From an uncultured Alphaproteobacteria bacterium (GTDB lineage Bacteria; Pseudomonadota; Alphaproteobacteria; RF32; CAG-239), in the NCBI GenBank assembly GCA_934271715.1, contig CAKQRZ010000018.1, positions 1 through 23,182 on the forward strand: DNA of 23,182 nucleotides. Reading direction: 5' to 3'. The notes beneath the pieces were generated by a model. It worked only from the letters and a program-made list of their open reading frames with translations. It did not search any database and was not told the origin of the DNA. The position numbers and the translations under genes are program-made. Shown here piece by piece: positions 6,208 to 15,231 of this stretch; within the stretch, counting starts at the first letter, position 1, and the number at the start of each line of letters is the position of its first letter.

Positions 6208-7161
6208 ATGTTGAAAATCTATAAAACCGAAAACGGTGGAAAATTAGTAAAGCTCAAGCAGTCTAAAAATGTTTCTCAAGCCTGGTTCAGCCTAATCAAC
6301 CCGAGCGGAGAAGAAATTGAACAGGTTTCTTCTATGCTGAAAGTGGATTCGGATATTTTAAAGAATTCTTTGGATGCCGATGAACGCTCCCGCACCGAAG
6401 TGGATGACGGAGTCTTTTCGGCGATTATCAACCTGCCTTTGCTGGACGAAGAGGGAAATTTTGACACTTTGCCTTGCGGCTTGGTGTTTTCGGCTAAAAA
6501 CTTTTTGACTATTTGTTCTAAAGACAACCGAATCCTCGGCGCCTTTAATAAAAATACGGCAAAAACTTTTGACACGCGCGAGCGGACTCGCTTTATGCTG
6601 CTGATTTTATATAAAATTACCCAGTTTTATTTGCGCTATCTGGCAATTATCAACCGCAAAACCGAGCATATTGAAGACGCCTTAAAGCAAACTACCAATA
6701 ATCAAGAGCTTTTTCAGCTGATAGAAATTCAAAAATCTCTGGTTTATTTTACCACGGCTCTGCGCGATAACCACTTGGTTTTGGAAAAGATTCTGCGGAT
6801 GATAAAATCTCCGGCCACCTCAAAGCTGCTGGCGTTTACCGAAGATGATATTGATTTGCTTGAAGACGTGATTGTGGAAAACAAGCAGGCTATTGAAATG
6901 GTGGATATGCACCGCTCCATTTTAGAGGGAATGATGGACGGCTTTGCCTCCATTATCAACAATAACGTTAACTTGGTTATGAAATTTTTGGCGGCTATCA
7001 CGATTGTGCTTTCAATCCCGACCATGCTGGCCAGTTTTTGGGGAATGAACGTGGCGGTTCCGGCGGCCAATATGCAATATGGTTTTTGGGTGGTGCTGTC
7101 GCTTTCAGTTTTTGCGACTCTAATTGTGATTATTTATTTCCGCAAAAAAGGCATGTTTTAA
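6208..7161 (+). CDS. corA: CorA family magnesium/divalent cation transporter
   Basis: This is an inner-membrane homopentameric channel for Mg2+ (or Co2+/Ni2+). The 317-residue protein has the expected layout: an N-terminal soluble alpha/beta domain, a long helical stalk (about 130-250), and two C-terminal membrane segments. The first ends in the selectivity-filter signature GMN (about 279-281), and the protein closes with a basic tail, FRKKGMF. The start is placed at ATG 6208, eight bases after AAAGGAGAG. The ATG at 6184 lies upstream of that ribosome site. It sits directly after the tRNA gene and before the lspA run, probably with its own transcript. Some relatives act as efflux or zinc transporters, so ion preference is not certain. 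Confidence 0.9.
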   Translation: MLKIYKTENGGKLVKLKQSKNVSQAWFSLINPSGEEIEQVSSMLKVDSDILKNSLDADERSRTEVDDGVFSAIINLPLLDEEGNFDTLPCGLVFSAKNFLTICSKDNRILGAFNKNTAKTFDTRERTRFMLLILYKITQFYLRYLAIINRKTEHIEDALKQTTNNQELFQLIEIQKSLVYFTTALRDNHLVLEKILRMIKSPATSKLLAFTEDDIDLLEDVIVENKQAIEMVDMHRSILEGMMDGFASIINNNVNLVMKFLAAITIVLSIPTMLASFWGMNVAVPAANMQYGFWVVLSLSVFATLIVIIYFRKKGMF

Positions 7162-7212
7162 CAAAAAAATCTGTAGACTATTTAAATTCCGGCTTTTCAT
7201 CTTAAATCCTTT

Positions 7213-7221
7213 TGGTATACT
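7213..7221 (+). promoter_or_regulatory. Extended -10 promoter element before lspA
   Basis: TGG followed by TATACT (7216-7221), an extended -10. No good -35 is visible. It lies about 34 bases before the lspA start and would drive the lspA to mutL run. Confidence 0.5.
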
Positions 7222-7254
7222 CTTTGTCAGGTTTAAAGTTTGAGGAGAAATTTT

Positions 7255-7728
7255 GTGCGGCTTGGTCTGATTATAATTGTTTTAACCGTTGCGGCTGACC
7301 AAATCAGTAAGTTTTTGGCGTTTTCTGCTTTGTCAGAGGGGCTGCCGGTGGCGGTAACAAGCTTTTTTAATTGGGTAAAGGTTTGGAATACCGGCGTAAG
7401 TTTTTCCATGTTTAACAATCACGGACAGGCCGGTGCTGTTGTTTTAAGCGTGTTTGCGCTGGGCGTAGCGGCGTTTTTGTTCCGCTGGATGACAAAGGAA
7501 AATGACAGACTGAAAATAGCCGCGCTGGCTCTTATTATCGGCGGCGCCGTGGGGAATGTGATAGACCGCGTGCGTTTCGGCGCTGTGCTGGATTTTTTGG
7601 ATTTCCATTATCGGAATCTGCATTGGCCGGCGTTTAATTTAGCGGATAGTTTTATCTGCGTCGGCGTGTTTATTTTGATTTGTCTGGAATTTATGAATAG
7701 TAAAAAGAAAGGATTAGAGGAGGTTTAA
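7255..7728 (+). CDS. lspA: Lipoprotein signal peptidase (signal peptidase II)
   Basis: This inner-membrane aspartyl protease removes the signal peptide from diacylglyceryl-prolipoproteins. The 157 residues carry the family motifs in order: ADQISK near the first helix, NTGVSFSMF, GGAVGNVIDRV, and the two catalytic aspartates in VLDF (Asp113) and FNLADS (Asp131). Four membrane segments are visible. The start is taken as GTG 7255, seven bases after GAGGAG. The TTG at 7240 overlaps that ribosome site. The next gene, itself a lipoprotein, follows one base after the stop. Several lipoproteins in this window (at 5168, 7730, 17706 and 18525) would be its substrates. Confidence 0.95.
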   Translation: MRLGLIIIVLTVAADQISKFLAFSALSEGLPVAVTSFFNWVKVWNTGVSFSMFNNHGQAGAVVLSVFALGVAAFLFRWMTKENDRLKIAALALIIGGAVGNVIDRVRFGAVLDFLDFHYRNLHWPAFNLADSFICVGVFILICLEFMNSKKKGLEEV

Positions 7729-7729
7729 A

Positions 7730-7936
7730 ATGAAAAAACTGAGTCTTTTAGTTGTTTTGGGACTATTGGCCGCCGGTCTTTCGGCTTGCGGGCTGACTAA
7801 AGAAAAGCTGGGCTTTACGCGTACCGGTCCGGATGAAACAAAAGTTGTGAAAAAACAGCCGCTGATTCTGCCTCCGGAATACAGCGTCCGTCCTAAAAAT
7901 GTGGATATAGCAGAAGATATTGAAGAAGATGAATAA
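7730..7936 (+). CDS. Small DUF3035-type lipoprotein
   Basis: The lipobox LSAC (Cys20) follows a typical signal peptide. The mature part, KLGFTRTGPDETKVVKKQPL then LPPEYSVRP, matches my memory of the short alphaproteobacterial DUF3035 proteins, which are often found just after lspA. At 68 residues it is shorter than many relatives. GAGGAGG ahead of the ATG lies inside the end of lspA, and the 3' end overlaps the next gene by eight bases, so the genes are likely translationally coupled. It probably sits at the outer membrane. The molecular role is not established by the sequence. Confidence 0.75.
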   Translation: MKKLSLLVVLGLLAAGLSACGLTKEKLGFTRTGPDETKVVKKQPLILPPEYSVRPKNVDIAEDIEEDE

Positions 7937-9263
7937 AAATTTTGCTGTTTTGCTGACCGGACTGCTTTTGCTGCCGCAAATAGCAGCCGCCAAGCTTTTT
8001 AAAGCCGAAGAGTTTACGCTGGATAACGGCCTGCGGGTGGTAGTGATAGAAAATCATAAAGCTCCGCTGATTAAGCATATGATGTGGTACAACGCCGGTG
8101 CGGTTGATGAAAAATACGGCAGGGGCGGCAGCGCTCATTTGCTGGAACATCTGATGTTTCGCGGCACTAAACTGGTTAAAGACGGGGAATATAACCGGAT
8201 TATGCATGAAAACGGCGCCGACAGCAACGCTTTTACCAGCTATGATATGACAGTATATCATCAGTTTGCCGATATCAGCCGGCTGGAAGCTTTGATGGCT
8301 TTGGAAGCTGACCGGATGCAAAACTTGAACTTTGATAAAGAAGCTTTTGAAACAGAACAAAAAATTGTGTATCAAGAACGCAAGCAGGTAGTAGAAAACA
8401 ATCCGGCGGCGCCGTTTAATGAACGTATGAATCTGCTGCTGTGGGGCAATTCGCCTTACGGGCATCCGGTAACCGGTCTGTCTGATGAAATTATGGCTTT
8501 AACTGCAGACGATGTGCGGGATTTTTATAAAAGCTATTATGCTCCGAATAATGCAGTTTTGGTATTGGCCGGAGATATAGACGCGGCCGCTGCCAAAAAA
8601 CTGGCGCAGAAGTATTATGGCAAAATTCCCGAAAAAGAAGTTATAAAGCAAGAAACCGCTTCTGAAAGCCAGCAGTTTAAAGAACATCTGCAGATGAAGC
8701 TGCCGCAGATAAATACGCCGAAGCTGGTTTATAAATATCTGCTGCCGGACAGCAGCGGTCTGAAAGGAAGCATTTATGATTATATCGTACTGGCTGAATA
8801 TCTTGGCGGCGGGCAGACTTCTGCTTTATACCGCGAGTTGGTGGATATCCGCAAAATAGCAGTCGGTGTTTCGGCTTCTTACAGCTTTAACGCCGCAGCC
8901 AACAGCGTGTTTACGGTTTCGGCAATTCCCGCGCCGGAAGTTTCTCAGCTAAGCTTGAAAATGGTGCTGCGTGAGGCGCGCGCTCAGGCTTTGCAGAATT
9001 TAACGCCGGAAAAACTGAATAAAGTAAAAAAGAAAATGGTGGCGGATTTGGTTTTTGCCAATGATAATCCCGAAGACGCTGCCTATTGGCTGGGCTACAT
9101 GCTGATAAACGGTTTTAGTCTGGAAGAGGCGCAGAATTATGCTGATAATATAAAAGCAGTTACCGCAGACGGCGTGCTGCAGGCGGCCAAAGAAGTCTTT
9201 TTACATTCGTCAGAAGCAGAGGGCGAGCTGCTGCCTCAGGCTGACTCTAAAGGAGATAAGTAA
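7929..9263 (+). CDS. M16 family zinc metallopeptidase (catalytic subunit type)
   Basis: A signal peptide (about residues 1-20, ending IAAA) exports the protein to the periplasm. The inverted zinc motif HLLEH (His70, Glu73, His74) is intact, with the third zinc ligand Glu150 in YQER, the usual 76 residues after the second His. The C-terminal half is the second, non-catalytic M16 lobe. The length of 444 is normal for the short bacterial PqqL/insulinase-like peptidases. The start at ATG 7929 overlaps the previous stop by eight bases. A TTG three codons upstream is less likely. It is followed after one base by a second M16 protein without the zinc motif, as in many bacterial pairs where an active and an inactive partner form a heterodimer. 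Confidence 0.9.
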   Translation: MNKNFAVLLTGLLLLPQIAAAKLFKAEEFTLDNGLRVVVIENHKAPLIKHMMWYNAGAVDEKYGRGGSAHLLEHLMFRGTKLVKDGEYNRIMHENGADSNAFTSYDMTVYHQFADISRLEALMALEADRMQNLNFDKEAFETEQKIVYQERKQVVENNPAAPFNERMNLLLWGNSPYGHPVTGLSDEIMALTADDVRDFYKSYYAPNNAVLVLAGDIDAAAAKKLAQKYYGKIPEKEVIKQETASESQQFKEHLQMKLPQINTPKLVYKYLLPDSSGLKGSIYDYIVLAEYLGGGQTSALYRELVDIRKIAVGVSASYSFNAAANSVFTVSAIPAPEVSQLSLKMVLREARAQALQNLTPEKLNKVKKKMVADLVFANDNPEDAAYWLGYMLINGFSLEEAQNYADNIKAVTADGVLQAAKEVFLHSSEAEGELLPQADSKGDK

Positions 9264-9264
9264 A

Positions 9265-10665
9265 ATGATTAAACATGCAAAGCCTAAAAATCTGGTGTAT
9301 TATCTCAAACGCTTGGCGGCGGTAATTGCTGCGGTATGGCTGGTTTTCCAGCTTGTCGGGGCTGTTAAGAACTATAAGACCATAAATGTGGAAAGCATTT
9401 TGAATAAATCAGAGCTGAAAAACAAGACGCTGGCCGCCAAAGTGCAGAAAATAGAGCAAGGCGCGCTTATCGCCTATTTTATGGAAGAACACTCCAACCC
9501 GATTGTCAGCATTAGTTTTATCTTCAAAAATGCCGGTTCGGCGCATGATATGGAAAATAAGCAGGGCTTAGCCCGTTTGGCAGCAATGCTTTTAACTGAG
9601 GGCGCCGGAGAATACGACAGCCAAACTTTTAAGAATACGGCGGAAGAAAACGGCGTTAAGCTGGGGTTTTCGGTTTCAGCCGATGATTTTTCCGGCAGCT
9701 TGGCTTTTCCTAAAGAAAATCTGGCGGCAGCGCAAAAATTGCTGCAGGCAGCTTTATATGCTCCGCGTTTGGAGGAAGACACCTTGGCGTTAAAAAAACA
9801 GCAGCTTCTGACCGCTTTGAAAATGCAGGATGAAAATCCGCAGCAGGTGCTGGCAAACAAGTTTAAAGAAGATATTTTCGCCGGTCATCCTTACGCCCGC
9901 AACTCGCTGGGGCAGGCGGAAGATATTCATAACATTTCGCCTGAAGAATTAAAAGCCTATTTGCAAAACACGCTGGCTCAGGATAATTTAATTGTCGGTA
10001 TGGCCGGAGATTTATCTAAAGCAGAGGCTGAACAGCTGCTGAAAGACTTGTTTGCTCCGCTGCCGGAAAAAAGCAGCAGCAAGGCTTTGCCGAAAATAGA
10101 ATTGTTTACAGACGGTTCTGAATATAGCGCAAAACGGGATTCGGCGCAGGCTCTGACCCATTTTGCCGCCGCCGGAACTTATCGCGACAGCATTGATTTT
10201 TATCCGCTGTATTTGGCAAATTATATTTTCGGAGAGTCCGGCTTAAGTTCGCGATTGTCTAAAGAAATCCGTGAAAAAAGAGGTCTAACCTACGGAATTT
10301 ACACCTATTTAAGCAACAGCGACGCCGCGGCTTTAATAGAGGGAGGCTATTCGGCAACGCCTGAAAATTTTGCAAAAGCGCAAGAGCTGCTGAAGCAAGA
10401 ATGGTGCAAGTTTGCCGAAAAAGGCGTGACAGAGCAGGAATTGGCAGAAGCTAAAAAATCTTTGATAAATTCGTTTTATCTGCGGTTTGCCAATATAGAC
10501 GGCGTTTCAGATATGCTGGCGGCCATGCAAAAATATAATTTAGGACTTGATTTTTTGGATAAGCGCAATGATTATATAAAACAAGTGTCATTGTCCGAAG
10601 TTAATGCCGCGGCAAAAAAATATTTTAGCAAAAGTCCGGATTTTGTAAATCTCGGGATAGAATAA
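9265..10665 (+). CDS. M16 family peptidase homologue, zinc site lost (partner subunit)
   Basis: The fold is that of M16 peptidases, but the HxxEH motif is replaced (GLARLAAMLLTEGA at the equivalent place), so it should be catalytically inactive. The conserved C-lobe signature REKRGLTYGIYTYLS is present; its Arg/Tyr pair is known in M16 enzymes to bind substrate and complete the partner's active site. Residues about 14-35 form a single hydrophobic anchor without a cleavage site, so the protein is probably tethered to the inner membrane facing the periplasm. AAAGGAG lies about ten bases before ATG 9265. It most likely pairs with the preceding active subunit. Confidence 0.88.
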   Translation: MIKHAKPKNLVYYLKRLAAVIAAVWLVFQLVGAVKNYKTINVESILNKSELKNKTLAAKVQKIEQGALIAYFMEEHSNPIVSISFIFKNAGSAHDMENKQGLARLAAMLLTEGAGEYDSQTFKNTAEENGVKLGFSVSADDFSGSLAFPKENLAAAQKLLQAALYAPRLEEDTLALKKQQLLTALKMQDENPQQVLANKFKEDIFAGHPYARNSLGQAEDIHNISPEELKAYLQNTLAQDNLIVGMAGDLSKAEAEQLLKDLFAPLPEKSSSKALPKIELFTDGSEYSAKRDSAQALTHFAAAGTYRDSIDFYPLYLANYIFGESGLSSRLSKEIREKRGLTYGIYTYLSNSDAAALIEGGYSATPENFAKAQELLKQEWCKFAEKGVTEQELAEAKKSLINSFYLRFANIDGVSDMLAAMQKYNLGLDFLDKRNDYIKQVSLSEVNAAAKKYFSKSPDFVNLGIE

Positions 10666-10684
10666 CTGGAGGAAAAATAAAATA

Positions 10685-12325
10685 ATGTTTGGAAAAAGTC
10701 AAATTAAGTCATGGAATAAACTGGAAAGCATTTACCGCCGTTTCAAAAAAACACAGATGAAAGATTTATTTGCAGCAGATGAAAATCGGGCTGATAAATA
10801 TACGGTTCAGTTTGAAAATTTGTTATTGGACTATTCCAAAAACCGCATAGACGGCAAAGTTATGAGCGCATTGTTTGAATTGGCGCGCGAACGTGATGTT
10901 AAAGGGTGTATTCAAGCCATGTTCAGCGGCGAAAAAATTAACAAAACAGAAAACCGCGCGGTTTTGCATACGGCTTTGCGTCATCAGGATAATACGCCGG
11001 TTTATGTGGACGGACGCGATGTTATGCCGAAAATCCGAGAAGTTTTAGGACGTATGAAAGATTTCTCAGAGGCGGTGCGTTTGGGGACTTTTACCGGCTA
11101 TACCGGCAAAAAGCTGACGAATATTGTCAATATCGGCATCGGCGGTTCGGATTTGGGACCGTTTATGGCGGTGGAAGCTTTGCGTCCGTATTGGGCAAAG
11201 GATATTAAATGCTACTTTATTTCTAATATTGACGGCACCGCCTGCGCCGAGGTTTTGAATAAGATTGACCCGGAAACAACCTTGTTTATTGTGGCGTCCA
11301 AAACATTTACAACCATAGAAACTCTGACTAACGCCAAAACCTGCCGCAAGTGGCTGGTAGACGCCTTGGGCGAGCATGCCGTAGCCAAGCACTTTATTGC
11401 GCTTTCCACCAACAAGGCGGAAGTGGAAAAATTCGGTATCAATCCAGACAATATGTTTGAATTTTGGGACTTTGTCGGCGGCCGCTATTCTATGTGGTCG
11501 GCTATCGGCATGATTATCGCTATTGCCGTCGGGTTTGAAAATTTTGAACGCATGCTTAAAGGCGCGGCAGCTATGGATAAGCATTTTGCCGAAACTGAGC
11601 TGGAGCATAACATTCCGGTAATTTTGGCGCTTTTGGGCGTTTGGTATAACAATTTTTACGGTATTCACCGCTATTGCGTGGTTCCGTACGACCAATATCT
11701 GAAATATCTGCCGGCTTATCTGCAGCAGCTGGATATGGAAAGTAACGGCAAGTCTATCAGCTTGGATAATAAGCCGGTTAACTATGCAACCGGTCCTGCT
11801 CTGTTCGGCGGCGCCGGAACCGATGTTCAGCATTCATTCTTCCAGCTTTTGCACCAAGGTACGGAAATTGTGCCGGTTGACTTTATTATTCCGGCGATTT
11901 CTCATAATGAAATCGGCAATCATCATCAAATTCTGCTGTCTAACGTTTTGGCGCAGAGCGAGGCTTTAATGCAGGGAAAAACAGTAGAAGAAGCGGCGCA
12001 GGAATTGGAAAAAGCCGGTAAGAGCAAAGCCGAAATAGAAGCTTTGAAAAAGTATAAAAGCTTTTCGGGCAACCGTCCGTCAAATACGATTGTGGTTAAA
12101 AAGCTTGACCCGTACACGCTGGGTATGCTGGTTGCCATGTATGAACACAAGGTATATGTTCAGGGCGTAATCTGGAATATAAATTCGTTTGACCAGTTTG
12201 GGGTTGAGCTTGGCAAAAAGCTGGCGCTGAATATTCTGCCGGAAATTGAGGGAACGGCTTTCGGAGTGGAGCATGACAGCTCTACAGCCTCGCTGATTAA
12301 CTACATCAAAAAAATCAGAAAGTAG
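10685..12325 (+). CDS. pgi: Glucose-6-phosphate isomerase
   Basis: Cytoplasmic glycolytic enzyme interconverting glucose-6-phosphate and fructose-6-phosphate. The 546-residue length equals the usual long bacterial form. Diagnostic stretches include NIGIGGSDLGP (about 149-159), the phosphate-binding SKTFTTIETLTNA, GGRYSMWSAIG, the active-site region MESNGKS, and GTDVQHSFFQLLHQGT with the catalytic His. GGAGG precedes ATG 10685 with a long spacer of about 12 bases. It lies between the M16 pair and mutL with very short gaps, so it is probably in the same transcript although metabolically unrelated. Confidence 0.97.
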   Translation: MFGKSQIKSWNKLESIYRRFKKTQMKDLFAADENRADKYTVQFENLLLDYSKNRIDGKVMSALFELARERDVKGCIQAMFSGEKINKTENRAVLHTALRHQDNTPVYVDGRDVMPKIREVLGRMKDFSEAVRLGTFTGYTGKKLTNIVNIGIGGSDLGPFMAVEALRPYWAKDIKCYFISNIDGTACAEVLNKIDPETTLFIVASKTFTTIETLTNAKTCRKWLVDALGEHAVAKHFIALSTNKAEVEKFGINPDNMFEFWDFVGGRYSMWSAIGMIIAIAVGFENFERMLKGAAAMDKHFAETELEHNIPVILALLGVWYNNFYGIHRYCVVPYDQYLKYLPAYLQQLDMESNGKSISLDNKPVNYATGPALFGGAGTDVQHSFFQLLHQGTEIVPVDFIIPAISHNEIGNHHQILLSNVLAQSEALMQGKTVEEAAQELEKAGKSKAEIEALKKYKSFSGNRPSNTIVVKKLDPYTLGMLVAMYEHKVYVQGVIWNINSFDQFGVELGKKLALNILPEIEGTAFGVEHDSSTASLINYIKKIRK

Positions 12326-12334
12326 GTTTAGGCT

Positions 12335-14194
12335 ATGCCAATCCGCGTTTTACCGTCTAATTTAGTCAACCAAATCGCTGCCGGAGAAGTGATTGAGCGT
12401 CCGGCGTCGGTTATAAAAGAGCTGGTGGAAAACGCGATTGACGCGGGTGCCGACAAAATAGAAGTAACGCTGGTCGGCGGCGGTAAAAATCTGATAACGG
12501 TCAGCGACAACGGCAAAGGTATCAGTCCGGAAGAGCTGCCGCTGGCGGTGGAAAGACACGCTACGTCTAAGCTGCCGGATAATGATTTGTTCAATATCAA
12601 TTTTCTAGGCTTCCGCGGCGAGGCGCTGCCGTCTATTGCCTCTGTGGCAAAAATGACTATCAGCTCGCGCCAAAAAGGTGCTGACAGCGGCTGGCAAATC
12701 AGCGTAAACGGCGGGGATAAAGGCGAGGTTAAACCGGCGGCAGTAACTTACGGCACCAAAATTGAAGTGCGCGATTTGTTTTATACCACGCCGGCGCGCT
12801 TAAAGTTTATGAAATCGGATTCATCAGAAGCGGCTCAATGCGTGGATATGCTGCAGCGTATAGCTTTGGCAAACCCGCAGATTTCTTTTTATCTGGAGAG
12901 CGACGGCAAAAAAAAAGTAGCTTTAAACGCCTGTCAGGGCGAGCTGTTTGACCGCCGTCAGCGCCGGGTTGCCGATGTAATGGGCGGCGAGTTTGAAGAA
13001 AATTCCGTAGCGATTGACGCGCATAACGACTTTTGCAAAATCAGCGGCTTTATCGGGGTGCCGACCTATAACAAGGCTAATTCTTTGTCGGAATTTCTGT
13101 TCGTAAATAACCGTCCGGTGCGGGATAAATTGATTTTGGGCGCAATCAAAGGGGCTTATCAGGATATGATGACTTCCGGGCGCTATCCGGCCTGCGCTGT
13201 GTTTATTGAAGTGGAACCGATGTATGTTGACGTGAACGTGCATCCGACCAAAGCGGAAGTGCGTTTTTATGACAACGGAGCCATCCGCGGGCTGTTGGTT
13301 GGCAGCATCCGCCATGCTTTGAGTTTCGGCGGGCAGAAAAGCGCTGAGACCGGCGGGCTGGAACATCTGCTGGAACGAACTATAGAGGGCGAAGAAACAG
13401 ATTTGGCGTCGCTGCATGCACCGCAGCCGTCCGAAAACTATATGCTGCGCGAACCGGCTGCCGGTTTTGCGTCAACCCCGTTTAATCATGTGCATAGCTT
13501 TGGCGGCGGGCGGGCTAAAAGTACGGCTTCCACAATGTCTATACCGGCGCTGGAAAGTAAATTTTCGGTGCGGGTGGCCGAAGAGCCGGCCGCAGAAACC
13601 GTGGCGGAAGTCGGCGAGCTGGGACTGGCTAAGGCGCAGTTTCACAACACTTATATCATTTCGCAAACCGAGGACAGCATTGTGATTATAGACCAGCACG
13701 CCGCACATGAGCGTATAACCATGGAACGCATGAAGCAGAGCATGTCCAAGCATGAGCAGGTGCCGACGCAAATGCTTCTGCTGCCGGAAGTTGTGGATTT
13801 AAGCCTGTCGGAAAAAGAAAATATTTTGGAATATGCGCCGCAGCTTTCGCAGCTGGGGCTGAGGCTTGAAGAATTCGGAACCTCAGCGGTTTTGGTGCGG
13901 GAAATTCCGGCGCTGCTCGGCGATACGGATGTTAAAAAGCTGGTTAAGGATATGGCGGCGGAAATTTCCGAATGGGGCGGCGAATATGCCTTAAGCGATA
14001 AAATCCACCATATTTGCGCGACTATCGCCTGTCATGGTTCGGTGCGGGCAGGGCGTCCGCTGAATATAGAAGAAATGAACCGCCTGCTGCGCGATATGGA
14101 AAAAACGGAGCATTCCGGACAATGCAACCACGGACGTCCTACATACGTCAAAATCAAACTGGCGGATATAGAAAAACTCTTTGAACGCCGCTAG
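12335..14194 (+). CDS. mutL: DNA mismatch repair protein MutL
   Basis: The N-terminal GHKL ATPase domain carries NQIAAGEVIERPASVIKELV with the catalytic Glu, DAGA, DNGKGI, and GFRGEALPSI, followed by the TPARLKF segment. After a variable linker (about 330-430) comes the dimerisation and endonuclease domain. Its metal-binding motif DQHA-x2-E-x4-E is intact (DQHAAHERITME, from about residue 453), and CHGSVRAGRPL follows. MutL therefore probably nicks DNA itself, as expected in bacteria lacking MutH. The start codon lies ten bases after the pgi stop. The length of 619 is normal. Confidence 0.96.
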   Translation: MPIRVLPSNLVNQIAAGEVIERPASVIKELVENAIDAGADKIEVTLVGGGKNLITVSDNGKGISPEELPLAVERHATSKLPDNDLFNINFLGFRGEALPSIASVAKMTISSRQKGADSGWQISVNGGDKGEVKPAAVTYGTKIEVRDLFYTTPARLKFMKSDSSEAAQCVDMLQRIALANPQISFYLESDGKKKVALNACQGELFDRRQRRVADVMGGEFEENSVAIDAHNDFCKISGFIGVPTYNKANSLSEFLFVNNRPVRDKLILGAIKGAYQDMMTSGRYPACAVFIEVEPMYVDVNVHPTKAEVRFYDNGAIRGLLVGSIRHALSFGGQKSAETGGLEHLLERTIEGEETDLASLHAPQPSENYMLREPAAGFASTPFNHVHSFGGGRAKSTASTMSIPALESKFSVRVAEEPAAETVAEVGELGLAKAQFHNTYIISQTEDSIVIIDQHAAHERITMERMKQSMSKHEQVPTQMLLLPEVVDLSLSEKENILEYAPQLSQLGLRLEEFGTSAVLVREIPALLGDTDVKKLVKDMAAEISEWGGEYALSDKIHHICATIACHGSVRAGRPLNIEEMNRLLRDMEKTEHSGQCNHGRPTYVKIKLADIEKLFERR

Positions 14195-14260
14195 TAGCTT
14201 CCTCTTGAAAATACGGCAAATGCACTTATCTCTTTTTATAAACAACAAAGGAGATATAGT

Positions 14261-14485
14261 ATGGGTACATTTTTGAAATATGCGTTTTACATTGCGCTAG
14301 TTTTTATAATTTATGTAGTGATTTCCGGCTTTTATGACGGCAAAATCACGAAAAACTCCACCGTAAGCGAAGTAGGTTCAGAGGTTTCGGAAAATGCTAA
14401 AAACATGCTGAACAACGCCTACAACAAAGCTAAAACAGAAACCGAAGAGGCTGAACATAAAACTGAAGAACAGCCCGAAAAATAA
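14261..14485 (+). CDS. Small single-pass membrane protein, unknown function
   Basis: The 74-residue protein has one hydrophobic segment (about 5-23, LKYAFYIALVFIIYVVISGF). A Ser/Glu/Lys-rich region likely to form a helix or coiled coil follows (SEVGSEVSENAKNMLNNAYNKAKTE), and the C-terminus is acidic. AAAGGAG sits well before ATG 14261. It could face the periplasm or cytoplasm. No family is recognised. The strong ribosome site and coherent composition support a real gene. Confidence 0.7.
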   Translation: MGTFLKYAFYIALVFIIYVVISGFYDGKITKNSTVSEVGSEVSENAKNMLNNAYNKAKTETEEAEHKTEEQPEK

Positions 14486-14488
14486 ACA

Positions 14489-14517
14489 TTGACGGCAGAG
14501 CTGGGAGGGGCTATAAC
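14489..14517 (+). promoter_or_regulatory. Sigma70-type promoter for the gene at 14556
   Basis: TTGACG (14489-14494), a 17-base spacer and TATAAC (14512-14517). The leader would be about 30 bases and has no ribosome site. Confidence 0.6.
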
Positions 14518-14555
14518 AAAAGCCTATAGTGTATAATTATCTAAATTATTAAAGT

Positions 14556-15107
14556 ATGGATAAACAATCTAAGTTTAAGCTTTTGCAGAAAATTGCTTTA
14601 ACGCCTGATGAAGCCGCCGAGTTCTTTGAACAGCAAGAAAGCAAAGACGAAAATCCTACCCACCTTTTTTTGCCGATGTCAGTAGTCTATGAACGAACAA
14701 ACAAAAAACTATTTGTTTTGCCGTATTTGGATTTGACGCAAAAAGAAAAAGTCTGGGGTGTTTCGTTTCACGGATTATTGGTGCATAAACAGAATATTGC
14801 TGCAACTACCTATAAGGAAATACGGTTGGCGCAGCATAAAGAAAATATTCAATGCAGCAAATACACCCGTTTCCGCAGTCTTCCTAGTTTAGGAAATTGG
14901 GAACACTTGTTTTCTAACATGACAGCATTCAACAACATGATGTTTGCTTTACGGAACAAAGGTATTGCCGCGGATGATTTGCAAACCGAAGTTATGTATT
15001 TGGCCGAAAAGGATATTTTGAGTAATTTTTTGCCGGAACCGGGAGCTTTAGCTTTTGCTAAAGATGACGACACGCCGATAAAATCGCGCTTTGTCGTTTA
15101 TTTGTAG
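14556..15107 (+). CDS. Hypothetical cytoplasmic protein (183 residues)
   Basis: I do not recognise the family. The protein lacks a signal peptide and membrane segments. It is a mixed alpha/beta globular protein by composition, with Trp/Phe-rich segments such as KVWGVSFHGLLV and SLGNWEHLFSNM, and an acidic stretch near the end. The gene is bounded by its own promoter and a strong terminator. There is no Shine-Dalgarno before ATG 14556, only an AT-rich leader. This is the same arrangement as the next gene and the lipoprotein at 5168. Confidence 0.65.
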   Translation: MDKQSKFKLLQKIALTPDEAAEFFEQQESKDENPTHLFLPMSVVYERTNKKLFVLPYLDLTQKEKVWGVSFHGLLVHKQNIAATTYKEIRLAQHKENIQCSKYTRFRSLPSLGNWEHLFSNMTAFNNMMFALRNKGIAADDLQTEVMYLAEKDILSNFLPEPGALAFAKDDDTPIKSRFVVYL

Positions 15108-15124
15108 ATTTGTTTTGCGTTTTG

Positions 15125-15158
15125 AAAAGCCGTTCTAAATTCTAGAACGGCTTTTAAT
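15125..15158 (+). terminator. Rho-independent terminator
   Basis: AAAAGCCGTTCTA pairs perfectly with TAGAACGGCTTTT around a short loop, followed by AATTT. It follows the stop at 15107. Confidence 0.85.
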
Positions 15159-15163
15159 TTATA

Positions 15164-15192
15164 TTGACAAATATACAAAAACATTTTACTTT
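15164..15192 (+). promoter_or_regulatory. Promoter for the solenoid protein gene
   Basis: TTGACA (15164-15169), 17 bases, then TACTTT (15187-15192). The gene starts about 40 bases downstream with no ribosome site in the AT-rich leader. Confidence 0.6.
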
Positions 15193-15231
15193 AAGTGTAT
15201 CAAATTTATTATTAACAAATTTTTTTAGATT

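Noticed and set aside
7893..8465. 190-residue antisense frame in the first M16 gene
   Set aside because: It overlaps a strong catalytic M16 gene and has an atypical His/Phe-rich composition, typical of antisense shadows.
11066..11833. 255-residue open frame antisense to pgi
   Set aside because: It is wholly inside a convincing pgi gene on the other strand, with no ribosome site and no recognisable domain. It is a codon-bias shadow.
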